Below, piece after piece: positions 20,203 through 31,354 of a stretch of 64,000 nt of DNA. Location of the stretch: positions 62,001 through 126,000 of the forward strand of contig NW_025946061.1 in NCBI RefSeq assembly GCF_000764305.2, written 5' to 3'. The DNA is from Hyalella azteca (lineage: Eukaryota; Arthropoda; Malacostraca; Amphipoda; Hyalellidae). The notes beneath the pieces were generated by a model that had not been told where the DNA came from, made no database searches, and saw only the letters and a program-made list of their open reading frames with translations. Numbering within the stretch: the stretch's first letter is position 1; each line of letters opens with the position of its first letter. The translations under genes and the position numbers were made by a program.

Positions 20203-20335
20203 ACTTAAAGAGAAATGAGTGAGATTGTTTAAATAGCGATGCATTTTTGGCCTTTTAGGCGGGTAACGCAGACCCTGTTTGACATGACAATTAAGGCATA
20301 TCAGGGCTTCGCGCTGACAGTATGCATAGCTCGCT
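20203..20335 (+). mobile_element. MITE family A, truncated copy
   Basis: AAAGAGAAATGAGTGAGATT, then TAAATAGCGATGCA and TATCAGGGCTTCGC. The far end is missing. Confidence 0.7.
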
Positions 20336-21237
20336 ACTGCAATGGCCACTCGAACTGTTTTCAAATTCTTTCCAAATTTAATATTTCCTTACGCGGCACT
20401 TCATTGTCCACATTTTACCTGCAGTATGCATTGCGGCACTAGAAATTTAAAAGCAAATAAAGTTCCACAAAAATTCCTCGTACATTTATAGAAAACATTT
20501 CACTGTCCAGCTCAATTGTCCAATCGAAGATTCTATAATAAAGATACAATAAAGTGTTAGTACAGTCAAAATTAAAAACACAAAAGACTGTTCAATAAAA
20601 AAAAAATTTCGGAGTTGAACACCGAAACGCTTTGTAAAAAAAAATGTTTAATTTGTGTGCAATTTTCTTTGCTTTCAAATTTTCAGTGAATTCACGATTC
20701 AAGCAATCAAGTGACATTGAACGTTGAAGCATTTTCAATCTGATGGAAATCGTATGAATTTAAAAATTTTGTAATTATTTTAATTGGAAAAAATGCTAAT
20801 GAAGCAGAACGTTCATATATACGATCAAGTCATCAGATACGATGACTATACGATCAAGGTACTATTGGTGAGCAGTCTAATCATGATTAAAGATTATATA
20901 AAATGATGAATTCAGGCATTAGGTAAATAAATTATTAAGTAATGAAGAGTGGTGTCAATAAAATATTTCAAATAATTCTTACTTCAGTCTTTCACATTTT
21001 AAATTCAGCCGTAAAATAATTTCATCACAATAACCGCTATTGTCTCGTACCTCATTACTAGTAAATCTTACCAATATTTTTCAAGAGAAGCATAGAATTA
21101 TGAATATTATAGTGCAAAGTTAGTGCATAATCTTGTCGAGAAGTGAAGCCTATTTTTTTCAATTTCGGCTTGGCGATAAAATTTAATCAGCGTTTAAATA
21201 AAATTAAAGCTACAACGTGCTTCAAGACGAAGGAAAC

Positions 21238-21406
21238 ACTCAAAGAAATAAGCCAGACTTTGTCCAAGTAGCCATGCACTTTTTGCTCCTGGGTGAGTCA
21301 TCCTTACCCAGCATATATGGTACTGCAACAGCGACGTATCAGTGCTACGAGCAGCAAGTGTGTCACTATTAGGACCATAAATATGACCTACTAGTTTTTC
21401 CGATTG
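21238..21406 (+). mobile_element. MITE family A copy
   Basis: CACTCAAAGAAATAAGCC and GTCCAAGTAGCCATGCAC, then GTATCAGTGCTACGAGCAG and GTGTCACTATTAGGACC. Confidence 0.8.
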
Positions 21407-22829
21407 CAATGTTTACATTCAAAGTGAGTGCAATTGATATTAAAGATGAGCAGGGAAAAATACAGCATAGATATTCAGCCCATATATTGAATGCAATTTT
21501 CAGGATACAACCCGTGACTAATAGTGCAAAGTGATACATTATATATATTTGTATGTACTGGAAGAATAGGCAACTTAGTATGTATAATATGGTTTCCGTA
21601 CGGTGCAAGGAAAGTACGAGTACTTAATGTGCTTCAAAAGAGCTTAGAATATTGAAGTGTCTCAAAAAAGCTTAAGATATGACAACCAAGGCACCAAACC
21701 ATATAAGAATATGGCTTTGTTTGTAACGTAAGAGGAAATAGCTAATACTTTGAGTGTAAAGAATATCTTCATTTGTTGTTTGTTATTTAATCAACCATTC
21801 AGATCAACTCAAGAAAGATAATCCGAATAATCGTGATGATCTTCAGATCATCAGTAGTAATGAATTCATCTAATCAACAAGTTAGAATAATAAAATCTTT
21901 ATAAACGATAAACAAAAATTCAACAAGTAAAAATTCAACTTATAAAAGGACGAATTAACATTGAACATATTGTGCTGTTGAACAGACATGTAATCAGGAG
22001 ACCCATTCAAGTTGTGAATAAAATATTTATAAGGAGAATAAATATTCTTAAAATCTCAATCACTATAGGATCTTCCTGAGAATTAATTATATTCACAAAT
22101 GTAATAAAATGATTGTAGCTTTTAATTGCAGATATAATAATGCTTTTAGTGCATTATAGAAACAATCTAAAACGTTTAAGTACCGAATGAAAATATAAAT
22201 TAATATTAAATTGATCTCTCGGTGCAGAGCTTCCTATATACTTCTTCAGAAATTCAGTAATTTAAAATTACAGTTCAGAAGCCTAAAAATTTAGGTTAGT
22301 TTAGTAAATAAATTTGTTCATATTCAAATTCAAATGATAGTTGCGATTGTTGAACCTCTAAATGCTCCTGCATTAAATTAACGTAATAAAATTAATCGGA
22401 AATTCTGGAAATTCTGCTCGTAGGACAATGCTGACGCAATGGCCTGATAACATCCCAAAAAAGTGATCAAATTGTAAAAGTTACAATAGAAACTAATATT
22501 CTAAAATAAAAATTTTAATCGTGCAGATTTTTAAAAAGGAAATCATAGCAAATGAGAATAAAATAAAAGGCCAGAAGACGTGCTTAAGAGAAGCCAACAG
22601 AATTTACAGCTCCGTGATTTACAGACGCCTTTTTTAACAACGCGCATGAGATGAAATTATCGTGTGACTTTTTTTGTGCTTGTTTTGCTTTGGTGCAATG
22701 GCGACGGTATTCGTAGACATTCAATAGGAGCGATCATGTCGGATTTCGACTATCTACAGGTCGTGTATATTTAAAAGTGGCCCATATTAGAACGATTTAA
22801 ACTTAGTGGTGATTAGAAAGATTAAACTT

Positions 22830-25277
22830 CTAACTGGTCCTAGATTCAGATTCTCTCGGAGACTCCTCTCTTATGAATACGGCGCTATCGCCAGGCTTTG
22901 AGATTTCTGACAGAACAGAATCGTCAATGACGGAACCTCGGCTTTCGACTTTGAAATGCCTGTCGAAATCGAAATGTTCAATGCTGTCGTCAACGATTCT
23001 TCCTCCACCAATAAATCCTCCGTTGGCCCCGGCACCACCAAACGAGACTTGACTAGTGGTGATACTGGAGGGTGATAACTTGGTTATGTGAGAGTTATCA
23101 CCCTTTGAACTCAGACTTGCACCACCACTAAAAGTTGAAACACCACTGTCACCGTACGATGTGCTAGACCCGAAACTTGTTACACTTCCAGAGGATAACC
23201 CTCCAGAAGAGTATACTGTGTGTCCACCTGAATGTCCCAATGATGATGAATGATGATCATTGTCGAGAGTGGTGATGGCACCAGCGAGTTCATGGTTGGG
23301 AATTGAGTCGCCATAGGAGCCTTTGAACCCTCCGACTTGTCCATAGCTATCAAGTCCGCCAATACTTAAGCCGCCTCCATAGCCCCCTAAGCCAACGCCA
23401 ACACTTTGACCATAACCCTGATTGTAACCAGCAACTGGACTCAACAGCAAGTAAGTTGGTCCAATATCATAGTCTCCACCTTTGGCTTTGCCTACTCCTT
23501 TACCACCGTATTCTCCTTTTCCACCACCATATCCACCTTTATCAAATGAACCCTTTTCAAGTCCACCTCCCTTGTCGTGGCCTTTGTCTCCCCAGCTGAA
23601 TCCTTTCATCCCTTTATCCCAGAAGTCCCAAAATGCTCCCTTTTCTTTCGTCCCCTTGCTACCCTTTCCATCATCGTAGTAGTAATCGTCATAATAATCA
23701 TAGTCTTCGTAACTATCGTAATCATAACCACCTGTCGCACCTACGGGTACAAGAACCATTTGTTGCTGAGGTTGAACCACTTGCTGATGGACTGGCTGAC
23801 TGATTACTTGAACTGGCTGGATAGGAGCTGGTTGAGCAATGACTTGAATTGGCCTGGCGATGGGTGCGGGTCTCTGAATGACCTGCACATGACGCACTGG
23901 CTGTGGCACCACCTGTATTGGCTGAGGTTGAGCAATAATTGGCTGAGGCTGAGCTATAATTGGGGCTGGAGAAATAGGTGCATGGCCGTAAGACTGTCCC
24001 ACAGGAACCAAAATGGTTGCTCCACCGCCATAGCCCTTTCCTTTCCCTCCACCCTTACCACCTCCTTTCCCGCCTCCGAAACCTCCTTTTCCTCTACCAA
24101 AGCTACCCTTACCACCGCCAACGCCTCCTTTTCCCCCACCACCCTTTGAAGCCCTGTACGATCCTTTACCCCCTTTGCCTCCTTTCTTGCCTCTCCCTCC
24201 ACCATAGTCGTCAATGACGTACAATACCTGGCCACCTCCATATGAATGAGATAGACCAGCACCTAAGCCTCCATAAGGTTGTACACCAATAGTAGCGTCA
24301 GGAATAGCACCATATGAAGCCAACTGAGGCTGCACTCCATACGACTGTTGAACTCCATACGACGGTTGGACTCCATACGACGGTTGGACTCCATACGACG
24401 GCTGGTATGACACTCCACTTGGTTGTATGAGAGCCAGCTGGCCTCCTCCATATCCAGCGTCATAACCACCGCCCTTCTTACCACCTATTGAGCGAGTTTG
24501 CTTAGAACTTCTCTTATGAAGTCGAGGCGGGCTATAAGATGTAGGCTGTGCAAACGAAGGCTCGTTTGTGATCTTTTGCTTCTTTTCAACCTTGAAGATT
24601 ACTTTCGGGGGATAAGATTTCTTTTTCTCGCTATCGATGGTAGAATCAGCCTTCTTTTCGGAGGTCTTAGATTTGCTAAGAGTTTCTTCTTCTTCATCGA
24701 TATTTTTTTGATGATTGTGTGAATCAGCAATGTTTTCGCCGAATGCCTGGGCATTTTCTTGCTGGTGAATAAAATCTTGAAGGTTCCTGTGCAATTTCAG
24801 TTCTGTTGTCGGTGCTCTGACGAACTGAGTAGAAGTTTGTGGCTTATTCGAAGAAATAGTCGCGTATATAGGCTCTCCATTTTGAGTGAAAGCATATGGT
24901 TCATCTCTCTGGGGAGAGGGGTTACGCACCGTATATCCAGCATTGACCTGTCTGAACGAAGAAGGATTATCATTACTATAAACATTTGTCCTGAACACTG
25001 CAGCTCCTTCGAATGGTTTTTGAACGAAATCCTCTAACACTGACGATGTTGGTTGGTCAGTTGGATCCTCAGTTTGGTTTGGAACATCGCTGCCTTGATC
25101 AGAAGTTTCAAGCGCTGCAAACTGTGCATACTCGTTTGGTGACGCGACGAAACCAAGAGAGTGAAGTTCACTGAAAGAAATGTCGTGGAAGCTCTGCTTG
25201 TAGCTCGGTCGTACTGAAAGAATGGACCACGGCTCTTCCCCAGACAAGGCTCGATCTGAACGCCGCAACCCGCTTAC
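22830..25277 (-). CDS. gene X, alternative terminal exon: 815-residue Gly/Tyr/Pro/Lys-rich protein segment
   Basis: A single 2448-bp exon from CATTTCCAG to TAG at 22832-22830, entered in phase 0 (VSGLRRSDRALSGEEPW). Regions in order: about 260 charged residues with SEKKKSYPPK and KRSSKQTR; GGGYDAGYGGG; four PSYGVQ-type repeats; a long GKGG/GGGKG stretch; Pro/Gln-rich IAQPQPI repeats; an acidic Tyr block DYDSYEDYDYYDDYYYDD; more GGYGGGKG; then a Ser/Gly-rich C-terminus ending ESESRTS. Such composition is typical of arthropod cuticle, silk-like or biomineral matrix proteins; the exact role is not known. It probably joins upstream to the exon ending at 26599 and so to the signal peptide. Antisense open frames across it are composition shadows. 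Confidence 0.85.
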   Translation of the reverse strand, partial: VSGLRRSDRALSGEEPWSILSVRPSYKQSFHDISFSELHSLGFVASPNEYAQFAALETSDQGSDVPNQTEDPTDQPTSSVLEDFVQKPFEGAAVFRTNVYSNDNPSSFRQVNAGYTVRNPSPQRDEPYAFTQNGEPIYATISSNKPQTSTQFVRAPTTELKLHRNLQDFIHQQENAQAFGENIADSHNHQKNIDEEEETLSKSKTSEKKADSTIDSEKKKSYPPKVIFKVEKKQKITNEPSFAQPTSYSPPRLHKRSSKQTRSIGGKKGGGYDAGYGGGQLALIQPSGVSYQPSYGVQPSYGVQPSYGVQQSYGVQPQLASYGAIPDATIGVQPYGGLGAGLSHSYGGGQVLYVIDDYGGGRGKKGGKGGKGSYRASKGGGGKGGVGGGKGSFGRGKGGFGGGKGGGKGGGKGKGYGGGATILVPVGQSYGHAPISPAPIIAQPQPIIAQPQPIQVVPQPVRHVQVIQRPAPIARPIQVIAQPAPIQPVQVISQPVHQQVVQPQQQMVLVPVGATGGYDYDSYEDYDYYDDYYYDDGKGSKGTKEKGAFWDFWDKGMKGFSWGDKGHDKGGGLEKGSFDKGGYGGGKGEYGGKGVGKAKGGDYDIGPTYLLLSPVAGYNQGYGQSVGVGLGGYGGGLSIGGLDSYGQVGGFKGSYGDSIPNHELAGAITTLDNDHHSSSLGHSGGHTVYSSGGLSSGSVTSFGSSTSYGDSGVSTFSGGASLSSKGDNSHITKLSPSSITTSQVSFGGAGANGGFIGGGRIVDDSIEHFDFDRHFKVESRGSVIDDSVLSEISKPGDSAVFIREESPRESESRTS

Positions 25278-25285
25278 CTGGAAAT
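25268..25285 (-). promoter_or_regulatory. abutting 3' and 5' splice sites (candidate recursive splice site)
   Basis: The Gly-rich exon opens as CATTTCCAG|GTAAGCGGG: an acceptor immediately followed by a near-consensus donor. This is the layout of recursive splice sites known from long arthropod introns. It could let the spliceosome either keep the Gly-rich terminal exon or remove it and go on to 18833. Confidence 0.5.
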
Positions 25286-26598
25286 GAAATTTTAATTATT
25301 ACATGTGCAAATAATAATAATTACTAGGAAGAATTTATAATTGAAACTAATTAATTCCGCTGGTGAAAATTTATATCTATATATGAAATTTCTAAAATTT
25401 TAATTACTCGGAAGTTTATTGCTAAATCGCGTTATTATTAATGAATTATAGAGTATTTTGTGCGCACACTAATTTTAAATATTGCTGAATACTGAATTTG
25501 CCGCAACGTGCGACCGATAATGCATCGAATTAAAGTTCATTATTTGCTGCTTGAATTTATCTCTTCTTGGACGTTCTTTGGGAGAATAATCGGAGAGGCT
25601 CAAATTAAATGTAAATTCCTTGCACAATTAGTTCTGAATATCATGTCCTCTTATTAATTTTTGAATCATTTAGCTATTGTGACTTATGTTAACCTGGCTT
25701 CATTTCGAGCTTAACGCTTTTAAATAAATTTAATTTCCATCGAATTGTAGTCAATATCTAACAAGTATCACAGATACTTCAGGCAAGATATTTAACAAGT
25801 TTTTCCAGGGATATTCTGAAAAAATTCTTATTTAAAGTGCAAATCCCACGTAGCAGAAAAATAAACTGTATACAACAAATTTTTTTGTTGGAGAATAAAA
25901 ATTTTCTGCCTCATGAACCAGCTTGTGCAATGTTAGTGAACGATATTATATTATAAACTCAATGAAGCTAAATGACAGAACGAACAAGTTTTCAAACTCA
26001 TTTAAATGTTGAAACAGTAATTGGCGAATAAGAATCCTACTGGTGAAACCAATATGTACAATGGTTGATGGTAGCAATAACTTAATGAAAACTCAGAATT
26101 TTTTTCTGGAATGATGAAGTAAACAGATGACATTTAATATTTAATGAGGATTATTTGTCATGAAATACGTAGTAAACAGATGCCATGGGACTGTGTAAAA
26201 ATATTGGTAGTGTCGAAATGAAAGTCCAAGAAATTTATCTTAAGTGACATAAATTTTCCCATAGTTAATCTCCGCGTGATGAGTGGTAACTGGTAAGGCT
26301 TAATTATAGTAGTTCTGGATACCATTAACTGAGACCATAAACAATCAATCGTAAGGGTGTATCCGGAGTGTGAAACACTCGGAAAAATGAATAGCTCTCA
26401 TTGTCTAAATAGTGATATACATTATGGACTTGACAATGATAAGCCCGTTTGCCTGAGCCAAAACGGTGCACGGTGACCCACACAAACGCAAAAGGTGCAT
26501 CACTATTTAGACAAAGTTTCACTCATTTCTCTGAGTTTCATGATTCAATGTAGCGTTATTAACATGTGCACTGGGTAGCTAAAATGGTTATCGCAAAC
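25278..26598. other. gene X intron between 26.6 kb exon and Gly-rich exon
   Basis: AT-rich and non-coding, with one MITE at 26376-26537. Nothing else seen. Confidence 0.6.
26376..26537 (-). mobile_element. MITE family A copy
   Basis: CACTCGGAAAAATGAATAG at one end; GCATCACTATTTAGACAAAG and CACTCATTTCTCTGAGTT at the other. Confidence 0.85.
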
Positions 26599-27072
26599 CT
26601 GATTAGGTTGTTGTAGATTATACATCGATGCCACGTCACCAGAGGTCGCTGCGAAAGCTGTGGCTGGAATGTTCTTGAGTAGACTGGACGAAATAGCACT
26701 GTTTTGTAACGAGTTGAGAGAGCCGTATGTACCCAGAGCACCTTGTGCAGCATTAGAATTAGAAATTTGATTAGTTGTGAAAAGCGCCGAATTGTAACTG
26801 GCATTATTTTTATTAGTCACCTGGTTCTTGTTATATACACTATTAACATTATTTGAAGCGGTCATCATTTGATCAGGCAAGCCACTACGATCAGGGTCAT
26901 AGAAACTCTTGTAATAAAAGATTGGGTAGTGGTTTTTCTTCGTTGTAATCTTGTTGAAATATTTTTTCGTTGGTTTGGTCTTCACGTCGGTAGCGGAAGT
27001 CGTCGTAGGATCTGACGTTGGGGCGTTGGGCCCGACGGTTGTAGCTCCTGACACCGCAACTTTGCTGTAGTC
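26599..27072 (-). CDS. gene X exon, Asn/Ser/Thr-rich
   Basis: Open frame including TTTSATDVKTKPTKKYFNKI, HYPIFYYKSFYDPDRSGLPD, many Asn/Ser, and ending SMYNLQQPNQ. The 5' end is uncertain: CGAATTTCGTGAAG|GAC at 27072 (phase 0) or GGTGTCAG|GA at 27047 (phase 1). The 3' end is CAG|GTTTGC at 26599, a weak donor leaving phase 0, which fits both the Gly-rich exon (25277) and the long-tail exon (18833). No known domain is recognised. Confidence 0.65.
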
Positions 27073-28138
27073 CTTCACGAAATTCGAAAAGGTCGCATTT
27101 TAATTCTAATATCCGCGAAGAGTATACCCGTTAAGAAAGTATTCCTAAACAAAATCGTCCACTGTTACTTGGGTGTATCAATACTACATTTTATTTCATT
27201 AATTTTATTCTGATGATGGACGACCAAAATGCAACATTCCCACTTTCAAATAAACTCTTTTTAAGAGAACAAAAATCGTAAAAATTCATCCAATGCGTCT
27301 CTGGGGTGTCGAATGTTGAATTTTGTTTGTATGGCTGGATGACAGAAACAGGCTATTATCGCGTTCAAAATAAATTGGTATAGCGTTCGTAATTAATCGA
27401 AAGTTCATGTGGCACTTTAATGACAGAGATAGAAGACGACAGTTAAGCAAGAATATAAGAATAGGTAAGTCAAGTACCATCGAAAAACTAGGTTACTTAT
27501 TGCCAGTTTGTTCAGATGAAAATCACTTAAAGTTAATCACATTTCTTCACTCATTACACATTTCAATTTCTACCTTTAACTAGCAGTCCACGAACTATTG
27601 TTCAACCTTTCAAAAAATTATCACATCATGGCAATTTAAAGTTCAATTTTGAAAGTGAAAACCAAATTCGATGAATAACAATTGACAGAAGCGCAAAATG
27701 TGTGGTTATCTATTATTTTTAAAGACGCCGGCAAGACGCCGCGAAAGTTGGAGCTGTGTAGGAGATCTTGAGGATCTTCTGGTGAGTTATAACATGTCGA
27801 GCTAATCCATTAGCCTCATTTCGTTCATTCATTCATTAGTCTTCATGCTGATCTCCGAAATATTTTCAATTAAGTTGTGAAGAATTTACATGGCATTTAA
27901 AAGTTTTCATATTCTTAGCTTATTTAGTTCGTTTCGCAATCGAAGACAGTAAGTATAAAAAGAAATCAAGAGAGTCTTTTAGAACACTGCAATCAAAGAA
28001 CGCTCGCTGATGGCATTCCAGAATATCAGAGAAATATTTTGTCAAGAATTGGCATCTAATCATTCTAAGCAAAGAAATAATTATTGTGAGTTATCATAAC
28101 CTAACAGATTAATAACTTCGTTGTTAGCAGATAGTGCT
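27073..28138. other. stretch between the 26.6 and 28.8 kb exons
   Basis: Mostly AT-rich intron. A single GC-richer block at about 27722-27782 may be a small exon and is listed separately. Confidence 0.5.
27722..27782. CDS. candidate small exon, strand unresolved
   Basis: An unusually GC-rich 60 bp. On the minus strand it follows ACTCACCAG and could continue gene X in phase 1 as EDPQDLLHSSNFRG. On the plus strand it reads TPARRRESWSCVGDLEDLL and ends at a strong donor GTGAGT, with an ATG 27 bp upstream of the block. Neither reading is proven. Confidence 0.3.
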
Positions 28139-28784
28139 TTAATGGCGCCGAGCAAAACCTTGTTTGTAGTGATAAAAAATGTCTCTGTTATCAATGCGTT
28201 CACTCAATCGCGACGCAAATGATCTTTGAGGGTTAATTTTGTAGGGACTGAACGATTGTGGGAAGGAATTCAAGGAGTACCGAGAATGATGGTTATGAGG
28301 TTGTTTGGTGACGTCAATTCGTGGCGACCAGTGGCCGAAGAACTGAACTGGAGGAGGAGTACGGAAATTTCGAACTGGAATGGCCGGATTGTGACTGAAG
28401 TCAGGGAACTTGTTCTCAAGCTTCTGTGACTTATGTCGGTAAGAGCGGCCATGATTTTTCTCATCTTGGATGCTGTTGACACTATCAAGAGCATAATTTC
28501 TTGTTGGAAATCTTGGGTACCCAGTTTCTGAATCTGCATTCTTCTCACGATCGTGGGTGTCAAAAAAGATACTTCGACTTTTTTTAGGCTCGTCATTTTC
28601 GTCTTTTATGTCATTTCTGTTGTAGATGAGCTTGGCCAAGTTGCTCAAGGAAGAGATGGCGGTCTGTGTAAAGGTTGACGTTCTCGGCGAAGACGTTGGC
28701 TCGAACTTGAGGCCGTGTGAGACCACGTGACTCAGGTTTTCGGCGTTCAAGTCGCTGTCGGTGACTAAAACATTGTTGATGATT
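28139..28784 (-). CDS. gene X exon, basic/Ser/His-rich
   Basis: Acceptor CACCGCAG at 28785. The first A completes the AG left by the exon at 31194 (Arg), giving ARIINNVLVTDSDLNAENLS and then HVVSHGLKFEPTSSPRTS. About 200 further residues follow (SNLAKLIYNRNDIKDEN, DSETGYPRFPTRNYAL, RTPPPVQFFGHWSPR), to TAA at 28141-28139. If the chain continues downstream, the best donor is CAAG|GTTTTG at 28159, which drops only GFARRH and the stop. The exon may therefore be either terminal or internal. No domain is recognised beyond the conserved-looking start. Confidence 0.75.
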
Positions 28785-30838
28785 CTGCGGTGTCGGATAA
28801 ATAGTGAGTTTGAGGACCAAACTTTTTTAAAGTGACTACTGTATATGCGTGCACTTAGTAAAAGATAACAAATCTGTTACAAAAATGTTGAATTGGTATT
28901 GGTCAAGAGTTGGGACCTATTTTCAAGAATCAGGATCGTAAGAGATAAAAAACTCACATTAATCAAAGAACAAGCTAATAATTCTATGGATGTTGAACTG
29001 TTTTGTAGGAATTATTTAGTTTGTAATAATACGGTTAGGTTCCTGTTTGCTATATAGCCTTTGATGAGCTAATGTTCCACGGCCATGGGCTCTCGATGTC
29101 ATTGGGCTTCATGACTCGGTTTCGCGTTCAGTTAATAGTCATATCAATATCTTTTTGTCCGGTAATAACCTTAAATTAAAACTTTCCTTCGGTGAAAAAC
29201 AAACACTTAAAATTAATTAAATGTAAACAAATACAGCATTAATTAAATGTGAACGATCTTGCTGACGACGGTAACTGAGGAAAATGGGAGAGTAAAACCC
29301 GTTCTAACGCTTTAAAATTTCTGAGCATAGTCATATTTCCTCTATAGCGCTCTCTATATGCAAGGTCTGTGGAAATAATGCTTGCATGATTGGTCGATTA
29401 TTTATTGTTTTTCATGACGTTCTACTTCGAACATTTTTCCGGTATTGGCGTGAGAGTTTCTTGATGCCGATTAACTATGAAACATACTCTATTCTTGTCT
29501 CTAATATAATCGTTTTCGGGCTTGAGAAATGCAAAAAAAATAGCATCTCGTCTTCAGATTTTCATAAGGTGCAACCCGAAAATCTTGTGTAATGAAATAG
29601 GCTTACATTAAATTTAATTTACCACAACTTCAATAAAAATTGCCTGGTTTATCGATTATTGTGAGATATTTTCTCGTATTGTCCAGTTGACATCAAAATT
29701 TATAGACAATTTGCTTATTTTAGAAAATGACAATGAACAATTTAGTTCTGAACACAGATGTTATTGAACTAAAATCAGAAGAATTTTTTCTGCTGTTGGT
29801 GAAATGTAATTTGAAAACAGTATAATATACAGTCGATTGACGTCATCGGCCATAGAAAAGGCTACAGCTAGTAGGCGGATTGCATTAGAGATATTTATAT
29901 TACCCGAGTAGATATTCAATTAATTAATTAATTCTATGCTCAGTGAGGGGAGAGAAACTCTGTTTTTGTACCATTCACAAGTGGATCTCAAACATCTCGA
30001 TCTCGCAACATGTTCAATTCTAGCTTAGTATGCATCGTAGGAAGTCAAATTTTAATTTTATTGCGTTATGCAGTTATTGTTTCTGATTTGCATGTTATCG
30101 TGTGTTCAAATATCGTGTCTTTAAATATTATACAACTTGAAATAGTAACTGTAATCAATACTATAACTTACTTAATCGAATTATTTAATAGATCGAATAT
30201 TCCACGAAAAACTGTTAACCGCCTTAATTTACGAAAATTAGCCGACGCTCAACCGAGCCGTGAAGCCTCGTGCTTGTTCAAGAGCCCTGAGTTATTGCTT
30301 GTGAATTGCAAAAGATGTCAAATATTTTGTATATTATATAGTACTATATTAAGTATAAATGGAATTACTAATTTTTTCACATAATACAGTAGAAATTGCA
30401 GAAATGTGAAATATTTTCAGATTACGTTGAATAACTTCATTCCTGATGAAAGGATTGCAGTCATTATTCAAGGCTTGAAGTTAATGAAAAGACAGATAAG
30501 CAAGCTAAGTTGATTGTTCATAGAGAATGAAGCCACACATAAACATATTCACGAACAGCGATATGTTCATAAAAAGACAAACAAGATAACATAAATATAA
30601 GAGAAATATTTATTACATCAAGATTATGAAAACACGGCATAATATACCAGCATATGTGTGAAAGTATTGAATGAAGAAAAACGTGAAGCTGAAGTGCAAG
30701 AAGCGAGTGCTTGTGGTCACTTTGGGACAAAGTCTAACACTGGAATAAATAACGTGGCTAATTCAGTGGCCGTTCATAGCATCATTGAAAAATTGTTATA
30801 TTTGAAAGGTTAATTTTTAGCGAATCCCAAATTAACCA
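28785..30838. other. gene X intron, featureless part
   Basis: AT-rich. Small open frames at about 29386 and 30010 have no protein-like composition or splice support. Nothing else seen. Confidence 0.5.
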
Positions 30839-31021
30839 CGCTCAGAGAAATGAGTGGGACTTTGTCCAAATACCGATGCATTTATTGCCTTGTGTGGGTC
30901 ACCCTGACCCAGTTTGGCCCTGCAAAAGGGCTTATCAGAGCTACCTCCGCTCACTGCTCGAGCTGTGAGCAAGACAACGTATCACTATTTAGAAAACCTG
31001 CCCCATTCATTTTTCTGAGCG
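30839..31021 (+). mobile_element. MITE family A copy (well preserved)
   Basis: CGCTCAGAGAAATGAGTGGG, GTCCAAATACCGATGCA, GTGGGTCACCCTGACCCAG, TATCACTATTTAGAAAA, ending TTCATTTTTCTGAGCG. Confidence 0.9.
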
Positions 31022-31022
31022 C

Positions 31023-31193
31023 ACATCAGCATTAGATGGAAGTACTAGCGTAAAGTATTGGGAAGTAAAATCAAATGGAAGTACTAGCGTAAAGTATTGG
31101 GAAGTATAATCAGATGGAAGTACTAGCGTAAAGTATTGGGAAGTAAAATCAGATGGAAGTACCAGCGTAAAGTAGTGACAGTAAAGCAAGTAC
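31023..31193 (-). repeat. 39-bp minisatellite starting at a gene X donor
   Basis: About four units. On the gene X strand each begins GGTACTTSC and runs to CTTTACGCT. The first begins at the splice junction (AG|GTACTTGC), so the donor sequence is part of every unit. Confidence 0.9.
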
Positions 31194-31351
31194 CTGGCGT
31201 TGCGGTACACTATGTTCTTCTCACGGGGGTCATCAGGTACCCTGACCCCGTGTATCACGGGGACCCCGTCATCCCCTACCGTGGGCCGCTCAAGTCGGGC
31301 CCTTCGCACCCCCCATTCCGGGGCTCCGACGTTCACAGACGAGGACGTCAC
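31194..31351 (-). CDS. gene X exon with conserved-looking motif
   Basis: 158 bp, GC-rich, phase 0 in (TACTTCTTAG) and phase 2 out (AG|GTACTT). It encodes VTSSSVNVGAPEWGVRRARL, ERPTVGDDGVPVIHGVRV, PDDPREKNIVYRNA(R). It joins perfectly to IINNVLVTDSD at 28784. The run DDGVPVIHGVRVPDD..RNARIINNVLV looks like a conserved module of arthropod secreted proteins of unknown function (recollection, unverified). It lies soon after the signal peptide. Confidence 0.85.
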
Positions 31352-31354
31352 CTA

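Larger units (their letters stand above)
18834..22829. other. 4-kb intronic stretch holding five MITEs
   Basis: AT-rich, no coding signal recognised on either strand. MITE family A copies lie at 19060, 19466, 19846, 20203 and 21238. The rest shows no structure that I could see. Confidence 0.6.

Noticed and set aside
23577..24149. 190-residue plus-strand frame
   Set aside because: Antisense shadow of the Gly/Pro-rich exon; composition mirrors it.
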